The notes under the pieces: generated by a model | Database searches by the model: none | What the model was told of the DNA's origin: nothing | Seen by the model: only the letters and a program-made list of their open reading frames with translations | Assembly (NCBI RefSeq): GCF_021290965.1 | Contig: NZ_JAJOYT010000001.1 | Span: 682,001-746,000 of the forward strand | DNA from: Rheinheimera faecalis | GTDB lineage: Bacteria; Pseudomonadota; Gammaproteobacteria; Enterobacterales; Alteromonadaceae | DNA: 64,000 nt | Direction of reading: 5' to 3' | Program-made: the position numbers and the translations under genes | In this document: one piece after another, positions 26,737 to 36,286 of the stretch | Layout: the number at the start of each line of letters is the position of its first letter | How positions within the stretch are numbered: the stretch's first letter is position 1

Positions 26737-27330
26737 ATGTCAACTCAAGCTTTATATTTAGCCTCTACTTCTGTGTATCGTAAGGCTTTATTGGAAAAAC
26801 TTACACCGAACTTTTCTACCGCAAAACCTGATGTAGACGAAACAGCTCTGCCTGGTGAAACACCGGAACAACTGGTTAGCCGCTTAGCTGTATTAAAAGC
26901 ACAAGCTGTGGCCAATAACCTGACTGAAGGTTTAGTCATAGGTTCAGACCAGGTGGCTGTGTTTAACGGTCAAATCCTCGGTAAACCTCATACCGCCGAA
27001 AATGCCTATAAACAGTTAAAAAGCTTCAGCGGCCATTGTGTGACCTTTTTAACTGGCCTGGCTCTGGTCAACGCACAAACCAAACAACATCAGCTTTGTG
27101 TTGAGCCTTTTAAAGTGCATTTTCGTGAATTAACAGACACCGAAATTCTTACCTATATAGAGAGAGAGCAACCACTAAACTCCGCTGGTAGCTTTAAAAG
27201 CGAAGGTTTGGGTATCAGTTTGTTTGAAAAGCTCGAAGGCGACGACCCAAACAGCTTAATAGGCCTGCCACTGATTCGTTTATTAGAGATGCTAAGAAAC
27301 GAAGGCAGGGATTTGCTAACGCAACCTTGA
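26737..27330 (+). CDS. maf: Maf-like nucleoside triphosphate pyrophosphatase (YceF type)
   Basis: A house-cleaning pyrophosphatase that removes modified nucleotides such as 7-methyl-GTP (activity known for YceF). It has 197 residues from the ATG at 26737, with GAGGT 6 nt upstream; the frame also offers an unsupported TTG at 26716. Signatures are LYLASTSVYRKALLEKL, DVDETALPGETPEQLVSRLAVLKA and VIGSDQV (catalytic Asp), with SAGSFKSEGLGISLFEKLEGDDPNSLIGLPL near the end. It diverges from yceD as in E. coli. Confidence 0.94.
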   Translation: MSTQALYLASTSVYRKALLEKLTPNFSTAKPDVDETALPGETPEQLVSRLAVLKAQAVANNLTEGLVIGSDQVAVFNGQILGKPHTAENAYKQLKSFSGHCVTFLTGLALVNAQTKQHQLCVEPFKVHFRELTDTEILTYIEREQPLNSAGSFKSEGLGISLFEKLEGDDPNSLIGLPLIRLLEMLRNEGRDLLTQP

Positions 27331-27378
27331 TCAGATCCTTTAAACACAGCACATATAACTACTAACACCCTCCCCTTA

Positions 27379-27471
27379 GCCGCTGCTTTCGAAGCGGCCA
27401 GGGTCGCCTTTTCTTTGCGCCTCTTTCTTTTGGCGACGCAAAAGAAAGAGGCTCGCCTTCGGCGAAAGCGT
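27379..27471. repeat. Cluster of three hairpins between convergent genes
   Basis: Three stems follow one another: GCCGCT / AGCGGC, a perfect 13-bp GCCTCTTTCTTTT / AAAAGAAAGAGGC with an 8-nt loop, and TCGCC-TTC-GGCGA. They lie between maf and the HAD gene, which converge. The set can serve as a bidirectional terminator and resembles dispersed structured repeats of other gammaproteobacteria. Confidence 0.6.
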
Positions 27472-27514
27472 TTTATTCAATTCTTTAATCGATATCTAAA
27501 GTTTGAACTTTCAA

Positions 27515-28162
27515 TTAAAGCGCCGTTAACAGCTCTGGCAGCGAATCAATTATCGCTTTAGGTTGATAACGGCTTAACTCTTCCCTGCCATGCACACCAT
27601 GAGTAACCCCAATACGTGGCATCTCTATAGCTTGCGCCATTGCCATATCGTGAATAGTGTCGCCGACCATAATAGCGCGGTGAGCGGGTAAGTTCAGTTC
27701 CGCCAGAATTTGCTTTAGCATATCAGGGCTGGGCTTCGATTCTGCTTCATCGGCGCAGCGGCTGGTGGTGAAGTACGGTTCTAATCCGGTTTCTTCAAAC
27801 ATCCGCTTTAAACCTTTGCGTGCTTTGCCTGTCGCTACAGCTAACAACATGCCTTGTTGCTTCAGCTCCTGCATCACCTGCTCTGCCCCTTCGAATAAAG
27901 GGGTAGGCGGATGTTCATGCGATAAATACTGGTCGCGGTAATGTTCAAACACAGTCTGGCGCTGCGTGCCGTTGATACCAGGGAATAAAATATCAAACAC
28001 AGGGTCCAGGCTCAGACCAATAATTTGTTTCACCTGATGTTCAGTTGGCACCACTAAACCAGAGAGCTCTGCAGCGGAGCGCATCGAGGAGACAATACGA
28101 CCCACTGAATCCATCACTGTGCCGTCCCAGTCAAAGACGACTAAAGCTATATCCGAACTCAT
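27515..28162 (-). CDS. HAD superfamily hydrolase (phosphoglycolate phosphatase-like)
   Basis: A 215-residue HAD subfamily IA phosphatase. Motif I is VFDWDGTVMDS (Asp nucleophile), motif II VATGKARKGL, motif III with Lys in ESKPSPDML and motif IV MVGDTIHDMAMAQA. It starts 2 bp after the rluC stop and so shares its transcript, the usual neighbour in gammaproteobacteria. The substrate is unknown; a role in phosphoglycolate or small sugar phosphate removal is only a family expectation. Confidence 0.88.
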   Translation of the reverse strand: MSSDIALVVFDWDGTVMDSVGRIVSSMRSAAELSGLVVPTEHQVKQIIGLSLDPVFDILFPGINGTQRQTVFEHYRDQYLSHEHPPTPLFEGAEQVMQELKQQGMLLAVATGKARKGLKRMFEETGLEPYFTTSRCADEAESKPSPDMLKQILAELNLPAHRAIMVGDTIHDMAMAQAIEMPRIGVTHGVHGREELSRYQPKAIIDSLPELLTAL

Positions 28163-28164
28163 GC

Positions 28165-29124
28165 TTATTTTCTCTTCAGTTTTTCAAGCACACTGCTTAG
28201 TGCATTGTCTAAAGGCGCTTCGCAGGTTAATAGCTTACCAGTGCCCGGATGGGTAAAAGTCAGAGTTTTGGCATGCAAATACAAACGGTTTAAACCCAGC
28301 TTCTGCATTTGTGAGGTAAATTCGTTATCACCGTATTTGTCATCACAGGCAATGGCATGACCTTTACAGGCGGTATGCACACGAATTTGGTGAGTACGAC
28401 CAGTCACAGGGAAAGCTTCAACTAAAGTACCTTCCTCGTAGCGCTGCAGAATTTTAAAGCGGGTTTCTGAAGGTTTACCTAAAGCTTCATCCACTTTCAC
28501 CACACGCTCGCCACTTTGTAAGGTGTTTTTGCGCAGCGGATCTGTGACTTTTTTGATTTTGCTGTCCCACTGACCTGCCACTAAAGCCCAGTATTTTTTC
28601 TCTACTGTTTTGAGACGCAGCTGTTCGTGCAGATTGGTCAGCACAGAACGTTTTTTTGCAATCAATAAACAACCTGAGGTATCACGGTCTAAACGATGCA
28701 CCAGTTCAAGATGACGGGCAGTTGGACGTAATGCCCTTAATGCTTCAATCACACCAAAAGATAAACCGCTGCCACCATGCACTGCCATACCCGTAGGTTT
28801 GTTCAGTACGATTAAATCGTTGTCTTCAAAAAGAATATGGCTTTCCAGGTTTTTCACCATAGCCAGGCCAGTCGACACCGGCTCTTTTTCCGGCTCGTCA
28901 TGAACCACCAGTGGCGGCACCCGTACCTGATCACCGGCTTGCAGTTTGTACTCAGGTTTTATTCTTTTTTTATTAACCCGCACTTCACCTTTGCGCAAAA
29001 CCCGATAAATCACACTCTTTGGTACGCTCTTCAGCCGTGCCATTAAGAAGTTATCTATGCGTTGACCGGAATAATCGTCTTCTACATCAATATATTGCAC
29101 CGGAGTTTTGATATTTTCAGTCAT
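28165..29124 (-). CDS. rluC: 23S rRNA pseudouridine synthase RluC
   Basis: Makes pseudouridines in helices of 23S rRNA (positions 955, 2504 and 2580 in E. coli). The 319-residue protein has an N-terminal S4 RNA-binding domain (about 20-75: QRIDNFLMARLKSVPKSVIYRVLRKGEVRVNKKRI) and the catalytic domain with Asp146 in HRLDRDTSG. GRTHQIRVH is the second signature. Divergence from rne fixes it as RluC rather than RluD. Confidence 0.93.
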   Translation of the reverse strand: MTENIKTPVQYIDVEDDYSGQRIDNFLMARLKSVPKSVIYRVLRKGEVRVNKKRIKPEYKLQAGDQVRVPPLVVHDEPEKEPVSTGLAMVKNLESHILFEDNDLIVLNKPTGMAVHGGSGLSFGVIEALRALRPTARHLELVHRLDRDTSGCLLIAKKRSVLTNLHEQLRLKTVEKKYWALVAGQWDSKIKKVTDPLRKNTLQSGERVVKVDEALGKPSETRFKILQRYEEGTLVEAFPVTGRTHQIRVHTACKGHAIACDDKYGDNEFTSQMQKLGLNRLYLHAKTLTFTHPGTGKLLTCEAPLDNALSSVLEKLKRK

Positions 29125-29740
29125 GCGTTTCAGTTACTCTGCTAAGCTTAAATTAAGTTGCTATTGGTCGCTAATTAGTGGGATAATTATCGGGCTAATT
29201 ATGCCAAAAATGGCAATTAGGGCGCTCAAAGTGACGTAAGAGAAAATGTGAGGCACCGTTCGGGAGGCAGATCATACCGAATTCGTTGGGAAAACCAACG
29301 TATTTATACTCTGCGGGCGAGAATAACGCTAATTTGTCTGAAGTAATGCTGCGTAATTTATTACTGACAGAGACAAAACACAGATTCCGGTCACTTAGGC
29401 AAAAAAAAATTGCGACAACGCAGCGCGGTATCGCGCGATCTCTGTGTCAGATCACAGCAAAAAACATTTAAGTGCGGCCCTGACAAGGCGGCGCCAAATA
29501 TACTGAAGCAGGTTTAAGTTAGAGTAGGTCGACAAGCACGCAAACCAGGTTGGGCTCAGAACCCACTAAATAGGCAGAGCAAATGCAGTCAACTCCAGGT
29601 AACGCTAACCAGCAAAAGTATAAAATGAGTTAGCTCAAGCATTCCCAGTCGAGAGACTGCAGCATTGATATGTTTGACCATCTGAAACGCGGACGCAGGA
29701 TGTCGTTGCGTTGTGGCCTATGTAATAGAGTCACAAAACA
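29125..29740 (+). other. Long rne leader region
   Basis: 616 bp separate rluC from divergent rne. No convincing protein gene is present; a 61-codon frame at 29286-29471 lacks a ribosome site. The region holds a candidate promoter at 29158-29187 and small hairpins, such as CGTTGG-GAAAA-CCAACG at 29284-29300. In E. coli the rne mRNA has a long 5' leader through which RNase E controls its own level; this length suggests the same, which is inference. Confidence 0.55.
29158..29187 (+). promoter_or_regulatory. rne: Candidate sigma70 promoter for rne
   Basis: TTGCTA and GATAAT are separated by 18 nt. Transcription from here would give a leader of about 550 nt. Other weaker promoters in the leader cannot be excluded. 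Confidence 0.35.
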
Positions 29741-32700
29741 ATGAAAAGAATGTTAATTAACGCCACGCAGGAAGAAGAAATCCGCGTAGCACTTGTCGAT
29801 GGACAAAAATTATACGACCTGGATATCGAAAGCCCAGGACACGAACAGAAAAAAGCAAACATCTACAAAGGAAGAATCACCCGGGTTGAGCCCAGTCTGG
29901 AAGCAGCTTTTGTTGATTATGGCTCTGAACGCCATGGCTTTTTACCTCTGAAAGAAATCTCCCGCGAATATTTCCCTGCCGGTTATACCTTTGATGGTCG
30001 CCCAAACATTAAAGAAGTGGTCAAAGAAGGTCAGGAAGTTATTATCCAGATCGATAAAGAAGAACGTGGCCAAAAAGGCGCAGCCTTAACCACATTCATC
30101 TCTTTAGCTGGTTCTTATTTAGTACTGATGCCTAACAATCCTCGCGCCGGTGGTATTTCCCGTCGTATTGAAGGTGACGAGCGTCAGGATTTAAAAGACT
30201 CGCTGGATCAATTACAACTGCCAGACGGCATGGGTTTAATTGTTCGTACCGCTGGTGTGGGTAAATCTCACGAAGAGTTGGATTACGACTTAAAAGCTTT
30301 ATTAAAGCACTGGTCTGCTATTACTCACGAAGCCCAAAACCGCCCTGCTCCATTTCTGATCCATCAGGAAAGCAACGTGGTATTCCGCGCTATTCGTGAT
30401 TACCTGCGCCGTGATGTCGGTGAAATACTGATCGACAACCCACGTATTTTCGAAGAAGCCAAAGTTTATATTCAGCAGTTCCGTCCTGATTTTGCCCACC
30501 GCGTCAAAATGTATCAGGGCGAAGTGCCGCTGTTTATGCATTTCCAGATTGAAACTCAGATTGAATCCGCTTTCCGCCGTGAAGTGCGTTTACCTTCTGG
30601 TGGCTCTATTGTCATCGACAGCACTGAAGCCTTAACTGCTATTGACATCAACTCGTCAAAAGCAACTAAAGGTGGTGACATCGAAGAAACAGCCTTTAAT
30701 ACCAACTTAGAAGCCGCAGATGAAATTGCCCGTCAATTACGTTTACGTGACTTAGGTGGTTTGATTGTGATCGACTTCATCGATATGACGCCAGTTCGTC
30801 ATCAACGTGAAGTAGAAAACCGCTTAAAAGACGCCGTAAAACAAGACCGTGCCCGCGTTCAGATTGGCCGCATTTCACGTTTTGGTTTACTGGAAATGTC
30901 ACGTCAGCGTTTACGTCCTTCGTTGGGCGAATCTGCCACTCACGTTTGTCCACGTTGTCATGGCCGCGGCACTATCCGCAGCACTGAGTCTTCAGCTCTG
31001 TCGATTTTACGTTTAATCGAAGAAGAAGCCATTAAAGACAACACCAGTCAAATTCATGCTCAGGTGCCGGTCTCTGTTGCCACTTACCTGATGAATGAAA
31101 AACGTGATTCAGTACGTCGTATTGAAAGCCGTCATGGTATCCGGATTTACATCATTCCTAACGAACATATGGAAACGCCAAACTACGAAGTGACGCGCAT
31201 CCGTATCGACGAAGAGATTGAAGAGTCCAGCTACAACATGGTGAAAGCTCCTGCTATCGGCAGTGCTGTCTATCACCCAATCGGCGAAAACGTCAAAGAA
31301 AAACCAGCAGTATCCGCCATTAATATGGCTGAAGCTTCTGCCTCTGCCGCGCCAGCTGTAGCTGCTGCATCTCGCAAAGTTGAAGTAGCTGAAGTAAAAG
31401 ATGCAGGCCCAAGCCTGGTTGATTCTGTGGTGGGTTGGTTTAAATCTTTATTCGCTGCTGCACCAGTACCAGAGAAAAAAGTGGAAGAAGCACCACGCCG
31501 CAGTAATAACCGTGATAACAACAGACGTCGTAACAACAAGAATCGCCGCCGTCAGGAAGGGGATGACAAAGTTGCAAAAGACGACAACACAGCTCCAGCG
31601 AAAGCTGAGCGCACTAATGAGCGTAACCAGGAACAACGAGCTCCAAGACAGGATAAACCTCGTCAGGAACGTGGTGAACGCCCGGAACGTGGAGAGCGCA
31701 CAGAGCGAGCTGAACGTGGTGAACGACCAGAGCGCACTGAAAGACCAGAACGTACTGAACGTCCGGAACAGAAGAAACCTGTATCAGAACGTCCAGCTCC
31801 GGTCAAAGCCGTAGACCACGACGAAGAGCACAGCACTAAGATTGTTGAACGCCGTCAACGCCGTCAGATGCGCAAGTCTGTACGTCATGAAAAAGAAGGC
31901 GTTGAAGCAGTTGCAGTTGAAGCAGCTATTGTAGCTACACCTGTTATTGAAACCCCGGTAGTTGCTCCTGTCGCCATCGACACTGCAGCAGCAGAAATTG
32001 CAGCAGCGCCAGTTAACGAAGCAGTTGCAGTGATTGAAGCACCTGTTCAGGCTGATGCTGTTGAAGCTGACTCTGTGGATACTGATGCTGGTGAAACAAC
32101 TGGTGCAGAAGGCACTGATGCGGAAAAAGAAGCAGCTGAAGGCCGTAGCCGCAGCCGTCGTTCTCCTCGTCATTTACGTGCTGCTGGTCAGAAACGTAAA
32201 AAAGAGCAACAGGACCAGGAAGCTGAAGAAGCTCTAGCTGCCCGTTACCCTGAAGATCAGGACGCTGTGGTAAGCACTGAACAGCAACTGGATCTGCCTA
32301 TCGCAGAAGAAGCGAAAGAAGTGGCTGTTGTTGAAGCTAAACCAGCTCCAGTCGTTGAAGCTGCTCCTGTTGCTGTTGAACCAGCGCCAGTGGTTGAAGC
32401 TACACCTGTTGCTGCTAAACCAGCTCCGGTCGTTGAAACTGCTCCAGTTGCTGCTAAACCAGCGCCAGTGGTTGAAGCTGCTCCTGTTGCTGCTGAACCA
32501 GCTCCGGTCGTTGAAGCTGCACCTGTTGCTGAACCAGCGCCAGTAGTGGAAGCTACTCCAGTTGCTGCTGAACCTGCTCCGGCCGTTGAAACTGCACCTG
32601 TTGCTGAAGAAGCTCCAAAAGCCAAAACACGTAAAGCGCCTGCGAAAAAAGTAGTAGCTGAAGTGAAAGCTCCGGTTGCTGCTGGTAACAGATACGCAAA

Positions 32701-32893
32701 AATGGTGACTGCGGATATGACTAAACCTGTTGCCAAAGCTGAAGCTCCGGCTACTGTTGAAGCAGCACCTCAGACAACCAGCATGGATAACAGCGAACGA
32801 CCACTGGTCATCAGCTCTGAACGTCCAGGTGGCTCTGCCTCTGCCCGTCAGATGAGTGTTGCTCCTATGACAAAACCTGGTTCAGCTGAATAA
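29741..32893 (+). CDS. rne: Ribonuclease E
   Basis: The main mRNA-decay and rRNA-processing endoribonuclease and scaffold of the degradosome, 1050 residues. The catalytic half has the S1 domain (about 35-125), metal ligands in [12 protein letters not shown] and LIVIDFIDM, and the zinc-link cysteines 403 and 406 in [10 protein letters not shown] short amphipathic stretch, [14 protein letters not shown] (about 561-574), probably anchors it to the inner membrane. The C-terminal half is disordered: an Arg/Asn-rich block, a [12 protein letters not shown] block, a second Arg-rich block (SRSRRSPRH) and seven 13-residue Pro/Ala/Val repeats. It ends in a Met/Thr/Lys/Pro tail like other gammaproteobacterial RNase E proteins. 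Confidence 0.97.
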   Translation: MKRMLINATQEEEIRVALVDGQKLYDLDIESPGHEQKKANIYKGRITRVEPSLEAAFVDYGSERHGFLPLKEISREYFPAGYTFDGRPNIKEVVKEGQEVIIQIDKEERGQKGAALTTFISLAGSYLVLMPNNPRAGGISRRIEGDERQDLKDSLDQLQLPDGMGLIVRTAGVGKSHEELDYDLKALLKHWSAITHEAQNRPAPFLIHQESNVVFRAIRDYLRRDVGEILIDNPRIFEEAKVYIQQFRPDFAHRVKMYQGEVPLFMHFQIETQIESAFRREVRLPSGGSIVIDSTEALTAIDINSSKATKGGDIEETAFNTNLEAADEIARQLRLRDLGGLIVIDFIDMTPVRHQREVENRLKDAVKQDRARVQIGRISRFGLLEMSRQRLRPSLGESATHVCPRCHGRGTIRSTESSALSILRLIEEEAIKDNTSQIHAQVPVSVATYLMNEKRDSVRRIESRHGIRIYIIPNEHMETPNYEVTRIRIDEEIEESSYNMVKAPAIGSAVYHPIGENVKEKPAVSAINMAEASASAAPAVAAASRKVEVAEVKDAGPSLVDSVVGWFKSLFAAAPVPEKKVEEAPRRSNNRDNNRRRNNKNRRRQEGDDKVAKDDNTAPAKAERTNERNQEQRAPRQDKPRQERGERPERGERTERAERGERPERTERPERTERPEQKKPVSERPAPVKAVDHDEEHSTKIVERRQRRQMRKSVRHEKEGVEAVAVEAAIVATPVIETPVVAPVAIDTAAAEIAAAPVNEAVAVIEAPVQADAVEADSVDTDAGETTGAEGTDAEKEAAEGRSRSRRSPRHLRAAGQKRKKEQQDQEAEEALAARYPEDQDAVVSTEQQLDLPIAEEAKEVAVVEAKPAPVVEAAPVAVEPAPVVEATPVAAKPAPVVETAPVAAKPAPVVEAAPVAAEPAPVVEAAPVAEPAPVVEATPVAAEPAPAVETAPVAEEAPKAKTRKAPAKKVVAEVKAPVAAGNRYAKMVTADMTKPVAKAEAPATVEAAPQTTSMDNSERPLVISSERPGGSASARQMSVAPMTKPGSAE
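32339..32608 (+). repeat. rne: Seven-unit in-frame tandem repeat in rne
   Basis: Seven units of 39 bp (one of 36 bp) encode [KE]PAPVVE[AT][AT]PVA[AV] at residues 867-956. The units differ by silent and conservative changes. Such arrays change length easily by slippage, so unit number may vary between strains. Confidence 0.9.
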
Positions 32894-32913
32894 GCTGGTT
32901 TAAAACCAAAAAG

Positions 32914-32939
32914 AAAGGCCACCGCAAGGTGGCCTTTTT
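32914..32939 (+). terminator. Terminator of rne
   Basis: AAAGGCCACC-GCAA-GGTGGCCTTT, a perfect 10-bp stem with a stable tetraloop, is followed by a T-run 21 bp beyond the rne stop. Confidence 0.88.
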
Positions 32940-32979
32940 GTTTGCTTTGTTAAAGCGATATCTCACAGGCTAAGCGCTG

Positions 32980-34038
32980 TTACTCCGATGCGAAATGCGT
33001 CAGCACCTTCTCAAGCACTTGCTGACGAATTTCATCCTGCTCAAACAAGAGTTCATGTTTTGCGCCTTTAATTTGCTGCAAGCCACCCACACAACCTGAG
33101 TTTGGATTATTTGCCAGTACAGCGCAAAACTCTTGCTGTGCTGTTGCTGACACTAGCGTATCCAGCTCTGCCTGCATCACCAGCACAGGAATTTTAATCT
33201 TGTCTGACTGCTGTTGCATATCAGGTAATACGGCGCACGCCTGATCAAGCCAGCCCCAGGTGGCGCCACCTAATTGCAGCTGCGGATTATCCTGATACAA
33301 AGTTTGCATCCACTGATAACGCTCTTTTGACCCAGTAAGCTCATTACCTTCAAAAGGCCCTGCGGCATAAGGCTTGTCCGCAAAACCTGCGTAACCTTCT
33401 GTGGAAAACAATGTCACTGTTGATGCCAGACGACAGGCATCCCACTCGTCATAGGCCAGCTTGCCATTAATACCGTGCATAGGTGCAGACAGCGCCGCTT
33501 TTTGAAATACATCAGGGTGCTGCTGCAAATACAAGGTACTGATAGCTCCGCCCATAGAATGACCTAGCAGGTATAAAGGTAGCTTTTTCTCTGCTTGCTC
33601 TTTATCCACCAGTGCAACCCGACTGACCAGTTGATGCATATCATCAATATACTGCTGAAAATCTTCGATATGCCCTTTGTGTGGATTATCTGTTAAGCGA
33701 GTCGATACTCCCTGCCCCCGGTGATCAAACATCAGCACCTGATAGCCTTGTTGTGTCAGCTCATAAGCCAGTTCCTGATACTTCAGATAGGATTCAGTGC
33801 GGCCATTAACCACTACGACTGTGGCCTTTACTTGCTCCAGCCCACTCTGTTCCGGCTTAACCAATACATAGTGCAAGCTGGTGCCGTCCTGCAACTCCAA
33901 TTTCTGCGGCGCGACGCCTTGCCAGAAAGGAGCAATCTGCTGTTGATACAACACAGCGAAGTTATCTGTAGCCTGTGCCGGGGCTGTATGCACACCACAG
34001 AAGAGTGCGGCAGTCAGCAGTGAATAACTCAATTTCAT
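32980..34038 (-). CDS. Exported alpha/beta hydrolase, lysophospholipase-like
   Basis: A 352-residue serine hydrolase of the PldB / monoacylglycerol lipase (Hydrolase_4) family. It has a signal peptide (MKLSYSLLTAALFCGVHTAPAQA), so it acts in the periplasm or outside, unlike cytoplasmic PldB. Motifs are FDHRGQGVSTR (about 105-113), the nucleophile Ser161 in GHSMGGA, Asp in VMQAELDTLVS and His in GAKHELLFEQDEIR. It follows the beta-lactamase-like gene by 9 bp, an operon of two secreted hydrolases. Confidence 0.87.
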   Translation of the reverse strand: MKLSYSLLTAALFCGVHTAPAQATDNFAVLYQQQIAPFWQGVAPQKLELQDGTSLHYVLVKPEQSGLEQVKATVVVVNGRTESYLKYQELAYELTQQGYQVLMFDHRGQGVSTRLTDNPHKGHIEDFQQYIDDMHQLVSRVALVDKEQAEKKLPLYLLGHSMGGAISTLYLQQHPDVFQKAALSAPMHGINGKLAYDEWDACRLASTVTLFSTEGYAGFADKPYAAGPFEGNELTGSKERYQWMQTLYQDNPQLQLGGATWGWLDQACAVLPDMQQQSDKIKIPVLVMQAELDTLVSATAQQEFCAVLANNPNSGCVGGLQQIKGAKHELLFEQDEIRQQVLEKVLTHFASE

Positions 34039-34047
34039 AAATGGTCC

Positions 34048-35058
34048 TTATTTGTTCCTGCTCAGCAAGCCGATCACTGAATATCTTATTTTGTCATGGT
34101 AATACATTGCTCTGGCTAAATCCTTTGGGTCCAACGATTGATTTTCCAGTACCACTAACGTCAGTTGGTGCTGTGGGAAATAATTAAACGCTGAGACATA
34201 ACCAGAGATATAACCGCTATGGCTCCATTCTACTCCTGCTGCAGTTTGCGAAACTTGCACCCCATAACCGTAATAGACGTCGCCCCATCGATGCGGACGC
34301 AGAACTCCCGGTGTTGTCATTTGTCGCAGGCTGGTTTTATTCAGCTGTTGCTGCATGCATAAAGGCAATACTGCAACATCAGCGGCAGACGAAACTAAAC
34401 CACCACTGGGCTCTGCTTCAACTGGCATAAAACCTTTAATGGCTTTTAGTTGCCCCTGCTCTTCATGCCAGCCCTGATTTACCACGTCAGCCTTGTTGGC
34501 AAACCCAGAGCTGTGCATCTGGCATTGCTCCAATAATTGCTCAGCCAACTCAGCATAAGGGCGCTTTGTGACAGCAGTCAGAATTTGACCGAGCAACTGG
34601 AAATTTAAATTGTTATAACGAAACTGACCATAGCTCTGCTGGGTGCTGATATCAACCAGACCAGAACTATGACTCAGCAAATCTGCAACTCGTACTGACG
34701 CAGTCCAAGGCTGTTTAAGTTCAGGTAAATAGTGTTTTATAGGTGCCTGTAAATCCAGAGTCCCCTTCTGCACCTGCTGCATCACTAACACAGCAGCCAG
34801 AGTTTTACTAATGGAGCCAACAAAAAATACGCTGTGTTGATCAAAAGGCTTACCCTGTGAAGTGCTGCCTTGCTGATAGTGCCATAAAACGTCTGTCCCT
34901 CGCATAAGCAAGGCTGAGCCCTGAAACGCAGGGCGACCTTCCATTTTTTCTTGGATCTGTTTAGTTAAAAATTCTGTATCAGAGGCAGAAAGTGGCGCAT
35001 CTGCAGCCACTGTAGAACCGGAGAAAAATAAAAAAGGGATAACTAAGATCCTGAACAT
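34048..35058 (-). CDS. Exported serine beta-lactamase-like hydrolase
   Basis: A 336-residue protein of the class C beta-lactamase/esterase family (PF00144 type). A signal peptide (MFRILVIPFLFFSGSTVA) precedes a fold with SxxK (Ser82-Lys85 in VGSISKTLAA), YxN (Tyr148-Asn150) and an HSG triad element in WSHSGYISGY. These proteins are more often esterases or D-aminopeptidases than true beta-lactamases, so resistance is not implied. Next to a lysophospholipase-like and an alpha/beta hydrolase gene on the same strand. Confidence 0.85.
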   Translation of the reverse strand: MFRILVIPFLFFSGSTVAADAPLSASDTEFLTKQIQEKMEGRPAFQGSALLMRGTDVLWHYQQGSTSQGKPFDQHSVFFVGSISKTLAAVLVMQQVQKGTLDLQAPIKHYLPELKQPWTASVRVADLLSHSSGLVDISTQQSYGQFRYNNLNFQLLGQILTAVTKRPYAELAEQLLEQCQMHSSGFANKADVVNQGWHEEQGQLKAIKGFMPVEAEPSGGLVSSAADVAVLPLCMQQQLNKTSLRQMTTPGVLRPHRWGDVYYGYGVQVSQTAAGVEWSHSGYISGYVSAFNYFPQHQLTLVVLENQSLDPKDLARAMYYHDKIRYSVIGLLSRNK

Positions 35059-35142
35059 AAGCTCTTGAACTCACAACTGATCATAAAACAAAAGCCAAGT
35101 CTACCTTGAGTCTTCATCGCTGTAACCAGAGCCAGGGAGTAT

Positions 35143-36159
35143 TTATTTTTCAGGGAACGCCATGAGCCAATCCACAGCCTTTGTGATCACAGCAGGCTGC
35201 TGAAAAAGCACCAGATGGTCAGAATCTTTAAGCTCTATATACTGACCACCAGAGCGCTGTGCTTGCTCTTTGCTCCAACCATCCCCCTCCTGTTGCCAGG
35301 CCTGCAGCAGCGATTTTTGCTCAGGGTTTTGGTTGATTTGCTGTTGCTCAAAATCTGAATTGATCACTGACACTGGCCGCTTAGTGTAAAAAGGCAGAGC
35401 CTGATAGGCATCCAAATCGTCAGCGTAGGCGGCAATTTCTTTCGCCCTGCTTTGCTGACGTTCAATCCGAAGTCGTTGCTGTGCCATAAAATCAAAATAG
35501 GCCCAGTCCATTTGGCTGGCATAGTCTGCCGGAACCAGCTTTTGCACCAGCTGTCGTTCTTGCTGCAGCTTTTTAGCAGTGCGATCAGTCCAGACACCAG
35601 TTTTTAATTCAGGTAACAGTTGTGCCAGATTCGCCTTATACCAATCAGCCGGATAACCTTTGTACAAAGCAATGGAGCCCGGCAGAGGAATATCCGGGTC
35701 AATCAGCAGCAGAGCCTGGATCTTTAGCCTGGAGTTCTGATGAGCAAATAACAAACCGGACACAGAACTACTGGCAAAACTTAGCAGCAGGATCTCCGGT
35801 TCATTCAACGCACGCAAAACTACGGCTAAATCCTCTGAAAAACGCCTGTAGGACGGATTATTTACTTCTGAACTCAGGCCCTGCCCCAGTCTGTCTATGG
35901 TATAAGTTCGGTATTTTGCGGCCAGCATCGGTTGCAGTAAAGCAAACCAGCCACTGTCACTATGCCAGTGTTCATTGGGGCCAGACAGCAATACGACAGC
36001 TGGCCCTTTGTGCTCCAGCCCTGCAGAGCGCAACTGAAACTCTGCGCCGCCAGCTTTAATTATCCTCACGCCTTCAGGTAAGGCTTCTGCAGCTTTTACT
36101 TCTGCTGTACTTATCCAGCCCATCACAGCGTAAACCACCAGCCATTTCAACAGGGTCAT
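35143..36159 (-). CDS. Exported alpha/beta hydrolase with degenerate nucleophile elbow
   Basis: A protein of about 338 residues from the ATG at 36159, where GGAG stands upstream and a signal peptide (MTLLKWLVVYAVMGWISTAEVKA) begins; the open frame extends to 36261. The fold is recognisable from PAVVLLSGPNEHWHSDSGWFALLQPML, YTIDRLGQGLSSEV and the late DSDHLVLFQQPAVI (His). The expected G-x-S-x-G elbow reads LLLSFASSSVSGLLF, lacking the first glycine. Activity is therefore uncertain. It diverges from a ToxR/CadC-like regulator over a 127-bp gap. Confidence 0.75.
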   Translation of the reverse strand: MTLLKWLVVYAVMGWISTAEVKAAEALPEGVRIIKAGGAEFQLRSAGLEHKGPAVVLLSGPNEHWHSDSGWFALLQPMLAAKYRTYTIDRLGQGLSSEVNNPSYRRFSEDLAVVLRALNEPEILLLSFASSSVSGLLFAHQNSRLKIQALLLIDPDIPLPGSIALYKGYPADWYKANLAQLLPELKTGVWTDRTAKKLQQERQLVQKLVPADYASQMDWAYFDFMAQQRLRIERQQSRAKEIAAYADDLDAYQALPFYTKRPVSVINSDFEQQQINQNPEQKSLLQAWQQEGDGWSKEQAQRSGGQYIELKDSDHLVLFQQPAVITKAVDWLMAFPEK

Positions 36160-36286
36160 TAGGGTGCTCCATCTATAAAACTCTGATGTTGCATCAGAAA
36201 AAGACAGTAAGAACACAAGTGTTAAGGACATTTTTATGATAAAAAGCTTACCCTTAGCCAAAGCATCTTTCCGGACATTTTGATCT

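Noticed and set aside
29286-29471. 61-codon frame in the rne leader
   Set aside because: No ribosome site, no recognisable sequence, and the position fits an untranslated leader.
32339-32608. Tandem repeat as a CRISPR array
   Set aside because: The units are contiguous, in frame and encode a protein repeat; there are no spacers.
32257-32736. 159-codon Gly/Ala/Thr-rich antisense frame in rne
   Set aside because: It is the mirror of the Pro/Ala/Val repeat and has no independent support.
34048-35058. Reading the beta-lactamase-like gene as antibiotic resistance
   Set aside because: The family is dominated by esterases and peptidases, and the context is lipid hydrolases rather than resistance genes.
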